A stretch of 64,000 nt of DNA, from assembly GCA_025463785.1 (NCBI GenBank), contig JAODBD010000006.1, forward strand, positions 100,577 through 164,576, given 5' to 3'. This stretch comes from Glaciihabitans sp. (GTDB lineage: Bacteria; Actinomycetota; Actinomycetes; Actinomycetales; Microbacteriaceae). Below are positions 1 through 8,829 of the stretch, piece by piece (the stretch's first letter is position 1; the number at the start of each line of letters is the position of its first letter). The notes under the pieces were generated by a model. That model did no database searches, was not told the DNA's origin, and was given only the letters and a program-made list of their open reading frames with translations. The position numbers and the translations under genes were made by a program.

Positions 1-13
1 TAGTCAGGGTCAC
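1..13 (-). CDS. 5' end of a gene running off the left edge
   Basis: Only four codons are inside the window: a GTG followed by ACC CTG ACT on the minus strand. An AGGAG ribosome-binding site lies 11 bases upstream of the GTG, and a strong palindrome lies just before that. The product cannot be identified. If the palindrome is really a rifamycin-associated element, a rifamycin-inactivating enzyme or an RNA-polymerase-protecting helicase would be expected, but that is inference from the site and not from protein sequence. Confidence 0.35.
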
Positions 14-36
14 GGTCGACGATTCTCCTGCACAAC

Positions 37-59
37 GGGGGTCTTGCGGCAAGCCCCCC
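37..59. promoter_or_regulatory. Palindrome resembling a rifamycin-associated element (RAE)
   Basis: A 23-bp inverted repeat with core CTTGC-G-GCAAG, flanked by GGGGG on one side and CCCCC on the other, with one mismatched pair. On the minus strand it reads GGGGCTTGC then GCAAG, closely matching the RAE inverted repeat as I remember it from upstream of rifamycin phosphotransferase, monooxygenase and helR genes in actinobacteria. It lies about 24 bases upstream of the GTG of the truncated left-edge gene, where a promoter-proximal operator would be expected. What binds it here is not visible. Confidence 0.6.
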
Positions 60-164
60 ATGGCGCGGTAGATTGAAAATAGAGGGGCTCGGGATTTCCC
101 ACCCGCTCGTCACCTACGGCAGCACGTTGAGGCTTTCCGCGTGTAACTGGGGCAAGAAGTATCT

Positions 165-1100
165 CTACGGCGAGAAGCCAAACGCCTTCGACAACGACGA
201 CGCGGTCGCTGCATGGGCCAGATGCGGCACACCGGCCACATCCTCGTAGAGCCGCGTCAGCGAGTAGTGGGTGAGGGGTGTGCTCACGATGCGCGGAGTT
301 TCGCCACGGAAGGCGACTGTCGTGAGCACGCTGTTGCCCGGCAGGTTGTTATAGTCCTCGTCGGCGGTGACGATGATCGCGAGACGTCCCGAGGCCCAGT
401 CGGGGCCGGCCATGACTCCCGGCATCCAGATCTTCATCCAGGCATCGGCCGTGCTCAATGGGCAACTGTGCGCGTCATCGCAGGTATCCGGAACGACCAT
501 GCCGACATTGGGACGTGTGCCAGCAGAGATCGCGGCCGGAAGAGCGGCAAGCGGAACATCATATTTCTGGCAGTCCGCGCGTTCCGCCCGGTAGTAGGTC
601 CACGGATTGTGGCGAACGGCGTACGAGCCGTCGTTGACGGTCTCGCAGTTGCTCTTCATGGCATCCGCGTAAACCCCCGCGGTCTTGCCAGCAGCGATGG
701 CCTGGCCGAACACCGAAGCCCCGAGGACCGGGACCTGTGACGGGTCAAGATCATTGGTCACGCCCGCGGTCTGGCCGCCGGAGATGGCCAAATAGTTCGG
801 AAGAGAAGGATGCGTGATGGCGGTGTAGTGGGTCGCGTAACCATACTGCTTTGCGATACCGAAGGTGTACGGCAGGTCTTGCATCATCTGCTCGAGCGAG
901 TGATTTTCGAGGACGAAAACGAGCACTTTTGTGATGTGTGTGCCGGATGCCGACGTCGGGATGGCCGTCTGGCCCATGCTCGGCACCGGTTGCACGGCGC
1001 CGGACTGTGGCGCACCCGCGGTGCCTCCCGCGGCGCACCCTGTGATCGCGAGAACGGCTGCGAGACAGAGTCCAGCGACGAGCCGTGCGCTTTTTGGCAT
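165..1100 (-). CDS. Phosphoesterase (PF04185-type acid phosphatase/phospholipase C family) lipoprotein
   Basis: 311-residue secreted phosphoesterase. I start it at the ATG giving MPKSARLV rather than at the longer track start, because this gives a clean signal peptide ending in a lipobox (LAITGC, Cys22) and because this ATG overlaps the stop of the upstream permease by one base. Family motifs are visible in order: VFVLENHSLEQMM near the mature N-terminus, HPSLPNYLAISGG, then VVPDTCDDAHSC, and IIVTADEDYNN toward the end, the metal- and phosphate-binding segments of this family. The likely role is hydrolysis of phosphomonoesters or phosphodiesters outside the membrane. Translational coupling to an ABC exporter is unusual. 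The exact substrate is unknown. Confidence 0.88.
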   Translation of the reverse strand: MPKSARLVAGLCLAAVLAITGCAAGGTAGAPQSGAVQPVPSMGQTAIPTSASGTHITKVLVFVLENHSLEQMMQDLPYTFGIAKQYGYATHYTAITHPSLPNYLAISGGQTAGVTNDLDPSQVPVLGASVFGQAIAAGKTAGVYADAMKSNCETVNDGSYAVRHNPWTYYRAERADCQKYDVPLAALPAAISAGTRPNVGMVVPDTCDDAHSCPLSTADAWMKIWMPGVMAGPDWASGRLAIIVTADEDYNNLPGNSVLTTVAFRGETPRIVSTPLTHYSLTRLYEDVAGVPHLAHAATASSLSKAFGFSP

Positions 1101-2005
1101 CACGACAAAACGTCCTTCGTACTGAACCGGCCGAAAGCAAGTGCGCCGAAAATGATGAAATATGCGCCCTGCAGGAGAGCATTCTCGCCAAACGAGGTCC
1201 ACGAGATTGGGTCGCGAAGCAGATCGCCGAAGCTCAGCCAGTAGTTGCTGAACAGCCAGGGATGCAACCAGTCGAGCTGAGGCAGATTATCGAGCACCTG
1301 CGAAACGACCGACACGACAATCGTCGCCGCCATCGCGCCAACGGGTACGTCGGTCAGGGTCGAGAAGAACAGCCCGATGGCCGAGAGACCGAGCAACGAG
1401 ATCGTGATGAAACTCGCGATCAACAGCGAACGCACAAGCGATTCGCCAACTCCGATGGTGTTGCCCGAGAGCAGCGTGACCGGACCGATGGGAAACAGGG
1501 CGGCACCGATTAGCGCCCCCGCGGCCGCGACGGTGAGCGTCGCCGCGAGACTAAACACCGCTGCCCCGATGTATTTGACGACCAGCAGCCGCAGGCGTCC
1601 GGCCGGCGCTATGAGGAGATACCGGAGCGTCCCCGCCGACGCTTCCCCGGCGATGGTGTCGCCGGCAACGACGCCCACCGTCAGCGGCAGAAATAGCGGG
1701 ATGCAAACCGTGAGACCGAGGGCAGCGACGAACAGCCCGTTGTGCGTGATCTCGTCGAGAAAGGCCGGCCCGGACCCCCCGTTGCTGCGCGGGTTCGACT
1801 CGGTGAGGCGCACGGCAAGGGCGATCAGGATGGGAACTGCCGCGAGCGCAACCAGCATTGCCCAGGTGCGCTTGCGCCGGAACAGCACCGAGATCTCGGA
1901 GCGAAGCAGTGCCCAGCCCGCCGCTGGCCGAGCACGAACGTCGACCTCATCGCCCAGGGGCTGCCCGCTCACTGTCGGCACGGTCATGGGTTCACTGCTC
2001 AACAT
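1100..2005 (-). CDS. ABC-2 type exporter permease
   Basis: 301-residue polytopic membrane protein with about six hydrophobic segments. The first follows RRKRTWAMLVALAAVPIL and the later ones form the ABC-2 core (for example ITISLLGLSAIGLFFSTLT). A large extracytoplasmic stretch after the first helix includes ESNPRSNGGSG. It overlaps the upstream ATPase by 14 bases and its stop shares one base with the start of the phosphoesterase gene, so the genes form one transcript with coupled translation. An alternative start is the ATG at codon 7 (MTVPTV). It pairs with the ATPase to form an exporter; the substrate is not evident. Confidence 0.9.
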   Translation of the reverse strand: MLSSEPMTVPTVSGQPLGDEVDVRARPAAGWALLRSEISVLFRRKRTWAMLVALAAVPILIALAVRLTESNPRSNGGSGPAFLDEITHNGLFVAALGLTVCIPLFLPLTVGVVAGDTIAGEASAGTLRYLLIAPAGRLRLLVVKYIGAAVFSLAATLTVAAAGALIGAALFPIGPVTLLSGNTIGVGESLVRSLLIASFITISLLGLSAIGLFFSTLTDVPVGAMAATIVVSVVSQVLDNLPQLDWLHPWLFSNYWLSFGDLLRDPISWTSFGENALLQGAYFIIFGALAFGRFSTKDVLS

Positions 2006-2954
2006 TGAACCCCGCTCCCGTCAGGTCGACGAAACGATCTTCGAGACTGGTCTGTTCGACAGTGAAACCGTTCACTCGAACACCGGCCTCCACAAGCGCA
2101 GCCACGATGTCGCTCGCTTCGGTGGTTGCTCCGATGAGGTCGGCGGTGAGCTCGGCCATGGCGCCGCTTGCGACGGGAGTGGACTGGACCGTCAGACCAA
2201 GCCGCGACAGCACGGAATCGGCGAGGGCGGCATCCGGAGTCTTCAGAATCACAGCGCCGCGCCCGCTGCCTCGAAGCTCATCGAGCGTGCCCTGCGCGAC
2301 CAGGGCGCCCGCACTCATGATGGCGGCGTGAGTGCAGATCTGCTCGATCTCGGCGAGAAGGTGACTGGAGACGAAGACCGTCGTGCCCTCGGCGGCGAGT
2401 TCGCGCACCAGGGATCGCACTTCGCGGGTGCCCTGAGGGTCAAGTCCGTTAGTTGGTTCGTCAAGCACGAGCAGTTCCCGCGGGGTCAGCAGCGCGTTGG
2501 CAATGCCGAGTCGCTGTTTCATACCGAGCGAGTAGGCCTTCACCTTTTTCGCGGATGCCGCGGACAGCCCTACACGGTCGAGCGCGGCCGCGACGCGACG
2601 CTTGCGGGAGGCGCCCGTCGCGTACCGGTCGGCGGTGTCGAGGCGATGAAGGTTGTCGCTACCCGAGAGGTACGGGTAGAAGCCTGGGCCCTCGACGAGC
2701 GCGCCGACTCGGGGCAGCACCGTTGCGGATTCGCGCGGCATGGCTCCGCCGAGTACTACCGCTTCGCCGCTGGTCGGGTTCGCAAGGCCCAGCAGCAACC
2801 GAATTGTCGTCGTCTTGCCAGAGCCGTTCGGACCGAGGAACCCGAAGACGGCGCCGTGCGGCACGGCGAGATCAACACCTTTGACGGCATCGTGCTGGCC
2901 GAAGCGCTTGGTCAGCCCGTGGGTCTCGATCGCGAGCGATGCTCCGTCGCTCAC
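1992..2954 (-). CDS. ABC transporter ATP-binding protein (exporter type)
   Basis: 320-residue nucleotide-binding subunit with a GTG start. Walker A is GPNGSGKT (about residues 41-48), the Q-loop region precedes VGALVEGPGFYP, the ABC signature is degenerate (YSLGMKQRL), Walker B is LLVLDEP and the switch His is in VSSHLLAEIE. A C-terminal 100-residue extension after the ATPase core is typical of CcmA/NatA-like and bacitracin-type exporters. The start shares four bases (GTGA) with the stop of the LolA-like gene and the end overlaps the permease by 14 bases. It energises the neighbouring permease. Confidence 0.92.
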   Translation of the reverse strand: MSDGASLAIETHGLTKRFGQHDAVKGVDLAVPHGAVFGFLGPNGSGKTTTIRLLLGLANPTSGEAVVLGGAMPRESATVLPRVGALVEGPGFYPYLSGSDNLHRLDTADRYATGASRKRRVAAALDRVGLSAASAKKVKAYSLGMKQRLGIANALLTPRELLVLDEPTNGLDPQGTREVRSLVRELAAEGTTVFVSSHLLAEIEQICTHAAIMSAGALVAQGTLDELRGSGRGAVILKTPDAALADSVLSRLGLTVQSTPVASGAMAELTADLIGATTEASDIVAALVEAGVRVNGFTVEQTSLEDRFVDLTGAGFNVEQ

Positions 2955-4069
2955 TTCGCGGAAGCTACTGCCTGCAACCGATCGGCCGAAACCGAACCAA
3001 CGAGAACCCGACCATCAGTCGTGAACAGGATGTTGAGCAACGACGTGTGGAAGAGGTGCCCACCGGGCACCGATGTGGTCAGCAGCCCGAATTCACTCGA
3101 CGTCTGCAGCTTCGTCAGCGACGGGATGTTCGAGACGCTGACAACGGCATCCCAGCCGGTGCCCGACACGGTCGCCTTCGGCTTAGTGACCGACTTCGTC
3201 GACGGCTTCGCACCCGTGTCTGCCTTCTTCGTTGACTCCTGGGTCACCTTCGCACCGCTCGGCGGCGTGAAGGCGAAGAGAGACGCGCTCGGCTTGCTGA
3301 AGTCGATGGAGGCGAACTCGACGCTCACCGCCGGCGTCGTCTCGCCGCGAGCGGTAAGGTCAACTCCCAGTGGCAGGCCGGTCGCGGAATCGACCGCGAT
3401 CGAAACAGTGCCGATGAGGGTATCTGTCGCTTTAGGTGTCAGGACGAGATCGTAGGCTGCGCGACCAGCCACGGTAACCTGATCGCCGACCGTGACGGTG
3501 CTGGACGACTCCAGTTTGGCCAACAGAGCGGTCGCAATATCGCTCGGCGTCATGGATTGCTCGGGCTTCGTCTGGCGGGGCTTCGACTGGCCCGGTTGTG
3601 ACTGGCCCGGTTGCGACTGCCCGGGCCGCTTCATGATCGAGGCGTGCCCCTGAAGCGTTGCGTGCTGGGCGGTGTTGGCCTTCGAGTCGTAGATCCACAC
3701 GGATGAACCATTGCGAATGACATCCCGCTCGGCCAACTGGTCTATCACCTGGGCGCGCTCGCGCGATGGCCCGTCAACGTAGACACGAACGGAGTGGGTG
3801 CCGGTGAGAAGAGCGAGCGTCGAGGCTACCTGTGAACTCGAGCCCGGCCCGGTGCTCGGCAGCGAAGGCAGGCCGAGATTGGAGGTCTGCTGGACCGTCC
3901 CCGAGAACGAACTCACGCGTGACCCGGCAACTAGTGCAATGACCTGTGCTGGAGTCTTGGTCGGCAACGTCGCCGACGCCTCAGCGACCATCGGAACGGT
4001 GATCGCGACCGAGGCCACGACGCCCACCGCGATCACTGCGGGGACCCATCTCTTCCACATACTTGCCAT
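2951..4069 (-). CDS. Secreted LolA/DUF2092-like protein with Pro-Gln repeat linker
   Basis: 372 residues from the ATG giving MASMWKRWV, chosen over the longer track start because GGAGG lies nine bases upstream and a signal/anchor helix follows (VPAVIAVGVVASVAITVPMV). The mature part resembles LolA/RseB-like folds: TPAQVIALVAGSRVSSFSGT, an IYDSK strand, a VAGRAAYDLVLTPK segment, then PLGVDLTARGE and VEFASIDFSKP. A low-complexity linker (GQSQP units) interrupts it and is encoded by 15-bp tandem repeats. It is first in the overlapping unit with the exporter and the phosphoesterase, so it may act as an envelope chaperone or substrate carrier for them. That role is inference. Confidence 0.82.
   Translation of the reverse strand: MASMWKRWVPAVIAVGVVASVAITVPMVAEASATLPTKTPAQVIALVAGSRVSSFSGTVQQTSNLGLPSLPSTGPGSSSQVASTLALLTGTHSVRVYVDGPSRERAQVIDQLAERDVIRNGSSVWIYDSKANTAQHATLQGHASIMKRPGQSQPGQSQPGQSKPRQTKPEQSMTPSDIATALLAKLESSSTVTVGDQVTVAGRAAYDLVLTPKATDTLIGTVSIAVDSATGLPLGVDLTARGETTPAVSVEFASIDFSKPSASLFAFTPPSGAKVTQESTKKADTGAKPSTKSVTKPKATVSGTGWDAVVSVSNIPSLTKLQTSSEFGLLTTSVPGGHLFHTSLLNILFTTDGRVLVGSVSADRLQAVASAK
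3585..3626 (-). repeat. 15-bp tandem repeat encoding GQSQP units
   Basis: Two nearly identical units (GACTGGCCCGGTTGT and GACTGGCCCGGTTGC on the plus strand) followed by a third partial unit. They encode the Pro/Gln/Ser linker inside the LolA-like protein. Such in-frame units can expand or contract without frameshift. Confidence 0.7.
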
Positions 4070-4199
4070 GAAACACAACCTCCGGTGCCGATGTAGTGCA
4101 GTATCGGCTCGATTTCGGGTTAGGCTACGCCGATTTTCTGCCTGTTGGCTGAATTCTGCGGAGTTCGCCGCGCGGGTCAAACCTGGTTGGCACGCGCCC

Positions 4200-4964
4200 T
4201 CACGCGTTGTCTTTGCGGAACGTTCTCGTGCCGAACCAGAGACCGAGCCCGAACAGCACGAGGGTCCAGAGGACGCCCCACATCGTGGTGATCGTTGCGA
4301 TGTTGCCATTGAACAGCTCGCGGAGTGCATCGACCAGGTACTTGATCGGCATGAAGTCGCTCAGCGTTACGAGCCACTGCGGTGCCCCTGTCGCAACGCT
4401 GATGGGCAATAGGATGCCGGCGAGCAGCAGCACCGGAAGCGCGATGCTGTTGAGGATGGGAGCGAGGGCGTCCTCGCTCTTGAGCGTCAGCGCGAGCGCG
4501 TTGGACGCGGCGGAGCACGCACCACCGAGCAGCATTGTCAGGATGAGGCCGAGCAGCATGCCGCCGATCGATCCGCGCATCCCGAAGGCAAAGCCGAGCG
4601 CTACCAGGATGACGCCCTGCGCAAACAGCAGCGAGATGTCACGCAGGATGCGGCCCAGCAGCAGCGCGGTACGGCTCGCGGGAGTCACCCGCTCGGCTTC
4701 AATCACGCCCTCGCGCCACTCGGAGACCAGGCCAAACCCCGCGAAGAGCGCGCCAAACAGGCCCAGCTGGATGAGGAGGCCAGGTACGAAGAACGTGTAC
4801 GCATTGGTCGTACCGATCTGGGCGGCCAGGGGCTTTAGCAGCGGTCCGAACAGACAGAGGTAGAGCACGGGCTGCGCCAACCCAATGATGACCCAGGCGG
4901 GATTGCGGAGAGCGAGCCGCATCTGGCGGCGGAAGATGACCCAGGTTTGGAAGGCGAATGTCAT
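4200..4964 (-). CDS. ABC-2 transporter permease (DrrB-like)
   Basis: 254-residue membrane protein with the organisation of daunorubicin-type exporter permeases: an N-terminal FQTWVIFRRQMRLALRNPAWV segment before the first helix, then about six helices. The conserved region FGLVSEWREGVIEAERVTP and the ABC-2 motif around LPVLLLAGILLPISVATGAPQWL are visible. It starts 11 bases after the stop of the ATPase gene, making a two-gene exporter operon separate from the one at 1-4 kb. Substrate is unknown; drugs or lipids are usual for the family. Confidence 0.92.
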   Translation of the reverse strand: MTFAFQTWVIFRRQMRLALRNPAWVIIGLAQPVLYLCLFGPLLKPLAAQIGTTNAYTFFVPGLLIQLGLFGALFAGFGLVSEWREGVIEAERVTPASRTALLLGRILRDISLLFAQGVILVALGFAFGMRGSIGGMLLGLILTMLLGGACSAASNALALTLKSEDALAPILNSIALPVLLLAGILLPISVATGAPQWLVTLSDFMPIKYLVDALRELFNGNIATITTMWGVLWTLVLFGLGLWFGTRTFRKDNA

Positions 4965-4975
4965 GGTGATGCTCC

Positions 4976-5941
4976 TCAGGCGTCTTCGCGAAGCGAACGG
5001 CCGGTCATGGTGAGAAAAACGTCGTCGAGCGTCGGCCTTCGAACCTCGATTGCGGCGAGGGAAACACCCGCGCGGTCGAGAGCACGCAACAGCGCGGGTA
5101 GCTCGGTGCCAGCGCTCGGTACCCGCATGGAAACGACCCTGCCGTTGACATCGGCTTCGGAGCCGTCGACCAGGCTGGCCAGATGACTCGCCGCGAGTGA
5201 GATCTGCGTCTCGTCGGCCAGGACCAGTTCGATGAGGTCCCCCGCGACCTGCCGCTTGAGTGCGTCGGGCGTATCTGAGGCGACGATCACTCCGTGGTCG
5301 ATCACCAGGATGCGGTCGCAGAGCGCATCGGCCTCATCGAGGTAGTGGGTCGTGAGGAAGATCGTCGAGCCAAGCTTCGTGCGCAGGCCGGAGATGTGAA
5401 CCCACAGGTTTGCACGTGCCTGCGGGTCGAGCCCCGTGGTCGGCTCGTCGAGGAAGACGAGCTTCGGGTCGTGAACGAGCCCCATCGCGATGTCGAGGCG
5501 GCGACGCTGCCCGCCGGACATCGTCTTGGGTTGCCGCTGCCACATCCCGTCGAGTTCGAGCTGGTCGAAGAGTTCTTTGCCGCGACGTTCGGCCCGGCTC
5601 GCGCTGATGCCGTAGAGCAGCGCGTGGTCGACTATCTCTTCGCCCGCGCGCGCGATGCCGGCGGTCGACCCGCTCTGTGAGACGTAGCCAATGCTTTGCC
5701 GCACCTTGATGGGCTCTTTGGCGAGGTCGAAGCCCGCGACAGTGGCGGTACCGGATGTCGGCTTGAGCAGGGTGGTCAGCATCCGAAGCGTCGTGGTCTT
5801 GCCCGCACCATTCGGGCCGAGGAAGCCGACAATCTCGCCCTCCTCGACGTCGATGTCGACGCCTCCGACCGCATTGACCGCAACCTTCTCGCGCCCGCGT
5901 TTCGTATCGAACGTTCTGGCCAGGCCTCGTGCGTGGATCAC
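4976..5941 (-). CDS. Daunorubicin-resistance-type ABC ATPase (DrrA-like)
   Basis: 321 residues. Walker A GPNGAGKTT, Q-loop IGYVSQSGS, perfect signature LSGGQ-type motif MSGGQRRRLDIAM, Walker B LVFLDEP and switch TTHYLDEADALCDRI. The C-terminal domain (RRPTLDDVFLTMTGRSLRED) is the DrrA-specific extension. It powers the permease encoded immediately downstream. The start MIHARGLARTF is the only in-frame one giving the full nucleotide-binding domain. Confidence 0.94.
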   Translation of the reverse strand: MIHARGLARTFDTKRGREKVAVNAVGGVDIDVEEGEIVGFLGPNGAGKTTTLRMLTTLLKPTSGTATVAGFDLAKEPIKVRQSIGYVSQSGSTAGIARAGEEIVDHALLYGISASRAERRGKELFDQLELDGMWQRQPKTMSGGQRRRLDIAMGLVHDPKLVFLDEPTTGLDPQARANLWVHISGLRTKLGSTIFLTTHYLDEADALCDRILVIDHGVIVASDTPDALKRQVAGDLIELVLADETQISLAASHLASLVDGSEADVNGRVVSMRVPSAGTELPALLRALDRAGVSLAAIEVRRPTLDDVFLTMTGRSLREDA

Positions 5942-6021
5942 GGCATGCTCCTTATCGTTGCGAACGGGAATTGTCGCAAACGGCAGTTTGGCAGGAGCCT
6001 ACGACGCTGGCCAGAAACGCG

Positions 6022-7032
6022 CTACGACTCGCGGGCCTTCGGCGACATCTCCGCGGTCCTGGCCGGATCCCGCTCGACAACCTCGGCAAGCACGTCGTCG
6101 ATCTGCGCCAGAAGCTCTGCCGGAATCACCACACCCGAAGCCCTGGCGTTCTCCTTCACCTGCTCGGGTCGGGATGCGCCGATGATGGCCGACGCCACGT
6201 TGTCATTCTGCAGCACCCACGCGACGGCGAGTTGCGCCAGCGAGAGGTCGAGCTGCTGCGCGATCGGCTGGAGATTCTGCACCCGCGCGAGCACGTCATC
6301 CCCGAGCCAGCGCTTGACCATATCCGCGCCGCCCTTATTATCGGTAGCGCGACTGCCGGCGGGCAGCGGTGCGCCCGGCTTGTACTTGCCGGTGAGCGCG
6401 CCCTGTGCGATAGGCGACCAGACGATCTGCGAGATGCCGAGTTCCTTCGAGGTCGGGACGACCTCCTCCTCGATGACCCGCCAAAGCGCGTTGTACTGCG
6501 GCTGGTTCGAGATGAGCTGGATGTTCAGCTCCTTCGCGAGCGCCGCCCCGGCACGCAGCTGGTCGGCCGTCCACTCGCTGACGCCGATGTACAGCACTTT
6601 GCCCTGCCGAACGACATCGGCGAATGCCTGCATGGTCTCCTCGAGCGGCGTCTCGACGTCGTAGCGGTGGGCCTGGTACAGGTCGATGTAGTCGGTCTGC
6701 AGGCGACCGAGCGAACCGTCGATGGACTCGAGGATGTGCTTGCGCGAGAGCCCGACATCGTTGTGTCCCTTGGGACCGGTCGGCCCGAACACCTTGGTGA
6801 AAATCTCGATCGACTGACGGCGCTCGCCCTTGAGAGCTTGACCGAGAACGGTCTCGGCGGCGGTGTTTGCGTACACGTCGGCGGTGTCAAAGGTCGTGAT
6901 GCCGTTCTCGATGGCGGCCTTCACGCAGGCGGTGGCGGCATCGTTTTCGATCTGCGAGCCATGGGTTAGCCAGTTGCCGTAAGTGATCTCAGAGATTTTG
7001 AATCCGGAGTTGCCGAGGTAGCGAAATTTCAT
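6022..7032 (-). CDS. Aldo/keto reductase (KCNAB/YhdN-like)
   Basis: 336-residue NADPH-dependent aldehyde/ketone reductase of the TIM-barrel AKR superfamily, closest in style to the potassium-channel beta-subunit group. The catalytic tetrad is visible: Asp49 and Tyr54 in FDTADVY, Lys80 in FTKVFGP and His122 in YQAHRYD. The cofactor end is represented by GASRPEQVKENA near the C-terminus. Length is usual for the family. A TACGCT -10-like hexamer ends only six bases before the ATG, so the mRNA may be leaderless. It is monocistronic; the physiological substrate is not evident. Confidence 0.93.
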   Translation of the reverse strand: MKFRYLGNSGFKISEITYGNWLTHGSQIENDAATACVKAAIENGITTFDTADVYANTAAETVLGQALKGERRQSIEIFTKVFGPTGPKGHNDVGLSRKHILESIDGSLGRLQTDYIDLYQAHRYDVETPLEETMQAFADVVRQGKVLYIGVSEWTADQLRAGAALAKELNIQLISNQPQYNALWRVIEEEVVPTSKELGISQIVWSPIAQGALTGKYKPGAPLPAGSRATDNKGGADMVKRWLGDDVLARVQNLQPIAQQLDLSLAQLAVAWVLQNDNVASAIIGASRPEQVKENARASGVVIPAELLAQIDDVLAEVVERDPARTAEMSPKARES

Positions 7033-7038
7033 TATTCA

Positions 7039-7044
7039 AGCGTA
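7039..7044 (-). promoter_or_regulatory. -10 element of a probable leaderless promoter (aldo/keto reductase)
   Basis: TACGCT on the minus strand, six bases upstream of the ATG, with no Shine-Dalgarno sequence between. This matches the TAnnnT actinobacterial -10 placed for transcription to begin at the start codon. Confidence 0.4.
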
Positions 7045-7218
7045 GCAAAGTGAGCGCTAACGAAAATCGTGGAGCCGACGGCGTTGGCCCGCGTCCGAGC
7101 TATCGCCCGACGGCGCAAAATCCGGCGCCGTCAAGGCCCACGCGTGAGCAGCGCGAGCGCATACTGATGAGGGCACGGGTAGCGCACCACACCCTCCCTG
7201 AGCTGAAGTGGGGCATAC

Positions 7219-8793
7219 ATGTCGATCGCTCGCGATGCGGAGATGCGCGGCGAGCCTCTCGTGGTGACGATTACCGGGGGGCGCATTTGCGGCGTTCGAG
7301 AAGGTCCCGTGCGGGCCTGGCGCGGCATCCCATATGCCGCTCCGCCCGTTGGCCAGCGCAGATTTCGCGCACCGGAGCCGGTGATCCCCTGGCCCGGCAT
7401 CCGCGATGCAACCACGTTCGGCAATGTTGCCGTGCAGGCCTACCACGGTCAATTCACAGGCGTGGGGCCGGGTGTTCCCTCGGGTGAAGACTGTCTGAGC
7501 ATCAATGTCATTGCGCCGGTACGCCCGACGAACGACGCGGCGGCCGGCATCCCGGTCATGGTGTTCGTTCACGGCGGCGGTTACAGCGCCGGCTCATCTC
7601 GTGACTTCTCTGGGCAGGGCCGGGGGTTCGTGCGGGGCGGTCGGGTGATCTACGTCAGTTTCAACTACCGGCTTGGAGCACTGGGCTACCTTGATTTTTC
7701 GCACTACTCCACCGCCGAGCGGAAAATCGACAGCAACCTCGGGCTTCGGGACCAGGTCGCAGCGCTGGCGTGGGTGCGCGCGAACATCGCCGCATTCGGC
7801 GGCAACCCCGACAACGTCACAATCTTTGGGGAGTCTGCTGGTGGCAATGCTGTCACTACCCTGCTTGCGACGCCCGCCGCCAGGGGGCTCTTCGCTCGAG
7901 CGATTGCACAAAGTTCCCCCGGGAATGCCGTCTACTCGTCCGAGCTCAGCGCGAAATGGGCTGCCGAATACATTGATGCCCTGCGGGCTCGGCTCCGAGA
8001 GAGCGGCTCGCCCCTCGCCGACGAAAGCGAGTTGGCAGTGCTGGAAGGCACCCCCGCGACCGAGTTGGTGACGGCGGCGCTCTCGATCCAAATGAACACG
8101 CCGGATGCCTATCCGGGCAGCTTCTGCCTCGCACCCGTCATCGACGGCAGTTTTCTCCCCGAACACCCCATTGCTGCATTCCGCGCTGGCCGCGCTCATC
8201 GCGTACCTCTCATCATTGGAACCAACGATCGCGAGGGGTCAGCGTTCCGGGGTCGGATCGACATCCTGCCGCGTTCGCCCAGGCGAATTCGCGCGCTCAT
8301 CCGACAGGCTCCTGCATCATCGCGAGGGCCAATGCGGAAGGCATACCCTGACTTGCCAGCACGCCGTGCGGCCGCCGACTTCGCTGGCGACTATGCCTTT
8401 TGGTACCCGAGCGTGAAGATCGCCGAATTGCATTCCCGGTTCGCCCCCGTGTACTGCTATCGGTTCGACGTCGCGCCGCGTCTGCTTCGATTCGTCGGGC
8501 TGGATGCCACACACGGAATCGAGATGTACGCCCTCTTCGATGAGACGAATGCGCCATTCGGCCGGGCCATGGTATCCCTTGGTGGTCGAGTCCAGTTCGC
8601 CAGCGCTGGCAAACGGATGCGAATCAATTGGCTTCGGTTCGCTTGCGGTCTGCCGCTCGCTGACGGATGGCCGCAGTACGAGGAAAAAAATCGATTCACC
8701 TGCATCATTGGCGAAGTCGACCGCATAGAAAGCGATCCGCGCGGGGACAGGCGCCGGGCATGGGATGCGTTCCTCCCGCTACCGGCCGCCTGA
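7219..8793 (+). CDS. Type B carboxylesterase (PnbA-like)
   Basis: 524-residue alpha/beta hydrolase. The oxyanion region FVHGGGYSAGS, the nucleophile elbow FGESAGGNA (Ser206) and the family block VRAWRGIPYAAPPVGQRRF are all present. A glutamate in NDREGSAFRG and a histidine in DATHGIEMYALF are plausible remaining triad members. The N-terminal SEDCLSIN-like block appears as SGEDCLSINV. There is no signal peptide, so it is probably cytoplasmic. It hydrolyses carboxylic esters; the natural substrate is unknown. The upstream RBS is weak, and the 186-base gap before it holds nothing else I recognise. Confidence 0.93.
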   Translation: MSIARDAEMRGEPLVVTITGGRICGVREGPVRAWRGIPYAAPPVGQRRFRAPEPVIPWPGIRDATTFGNVAVQAYHGQFTGVGPGVPSGEDCLSINVIAPVRPTNDAAAGIPVMVFVHGGGYSAGSSRDFSGQGRGFVRGGRVIYVSFNYRLGALGYLDFSHYSTAERKIDSNLGLRDQVAALAWVRANIAAFGGNPDNVTIFGESAGGNAVTTLLATPAARGLFARAIAQSSPGNAVYSSELSAKWAAEYIDALRARLRESGSPLADESELAVLEGTPATELVTAALSIQMNTPDAYPGSFCLAPVIDGSFLPEHPIAAFRAGRAHRVPLIIGTNDREGSAFRGRIDILPRSPRRIRALIRQAPASSRGPMRKAYPDLPARRAAADFAGDYAFWYPSVKIAELHSRFAPVYCYRFDVAPRLLRFVGLDATHGIEMYALFDETNAPFGRAMVSLGGRVQFASAGKRMRINWLRFACGLPLADGWPQYEEKNRFTCIIGEVDRIESDPRGDRRRAWDAFLPLPAA

Positions 8794-8829
8794 ATCCTGC
8801 CGACCGTAGGTCTTGTCCACTGTCCCGGC

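Noticed and set aside
1377-3455. 692-residue plus-strand ORF
   Set aside because: Shadow of the overlapping exporter genes on the minus strand; Arg/Pro/Ser-rich with no domain.
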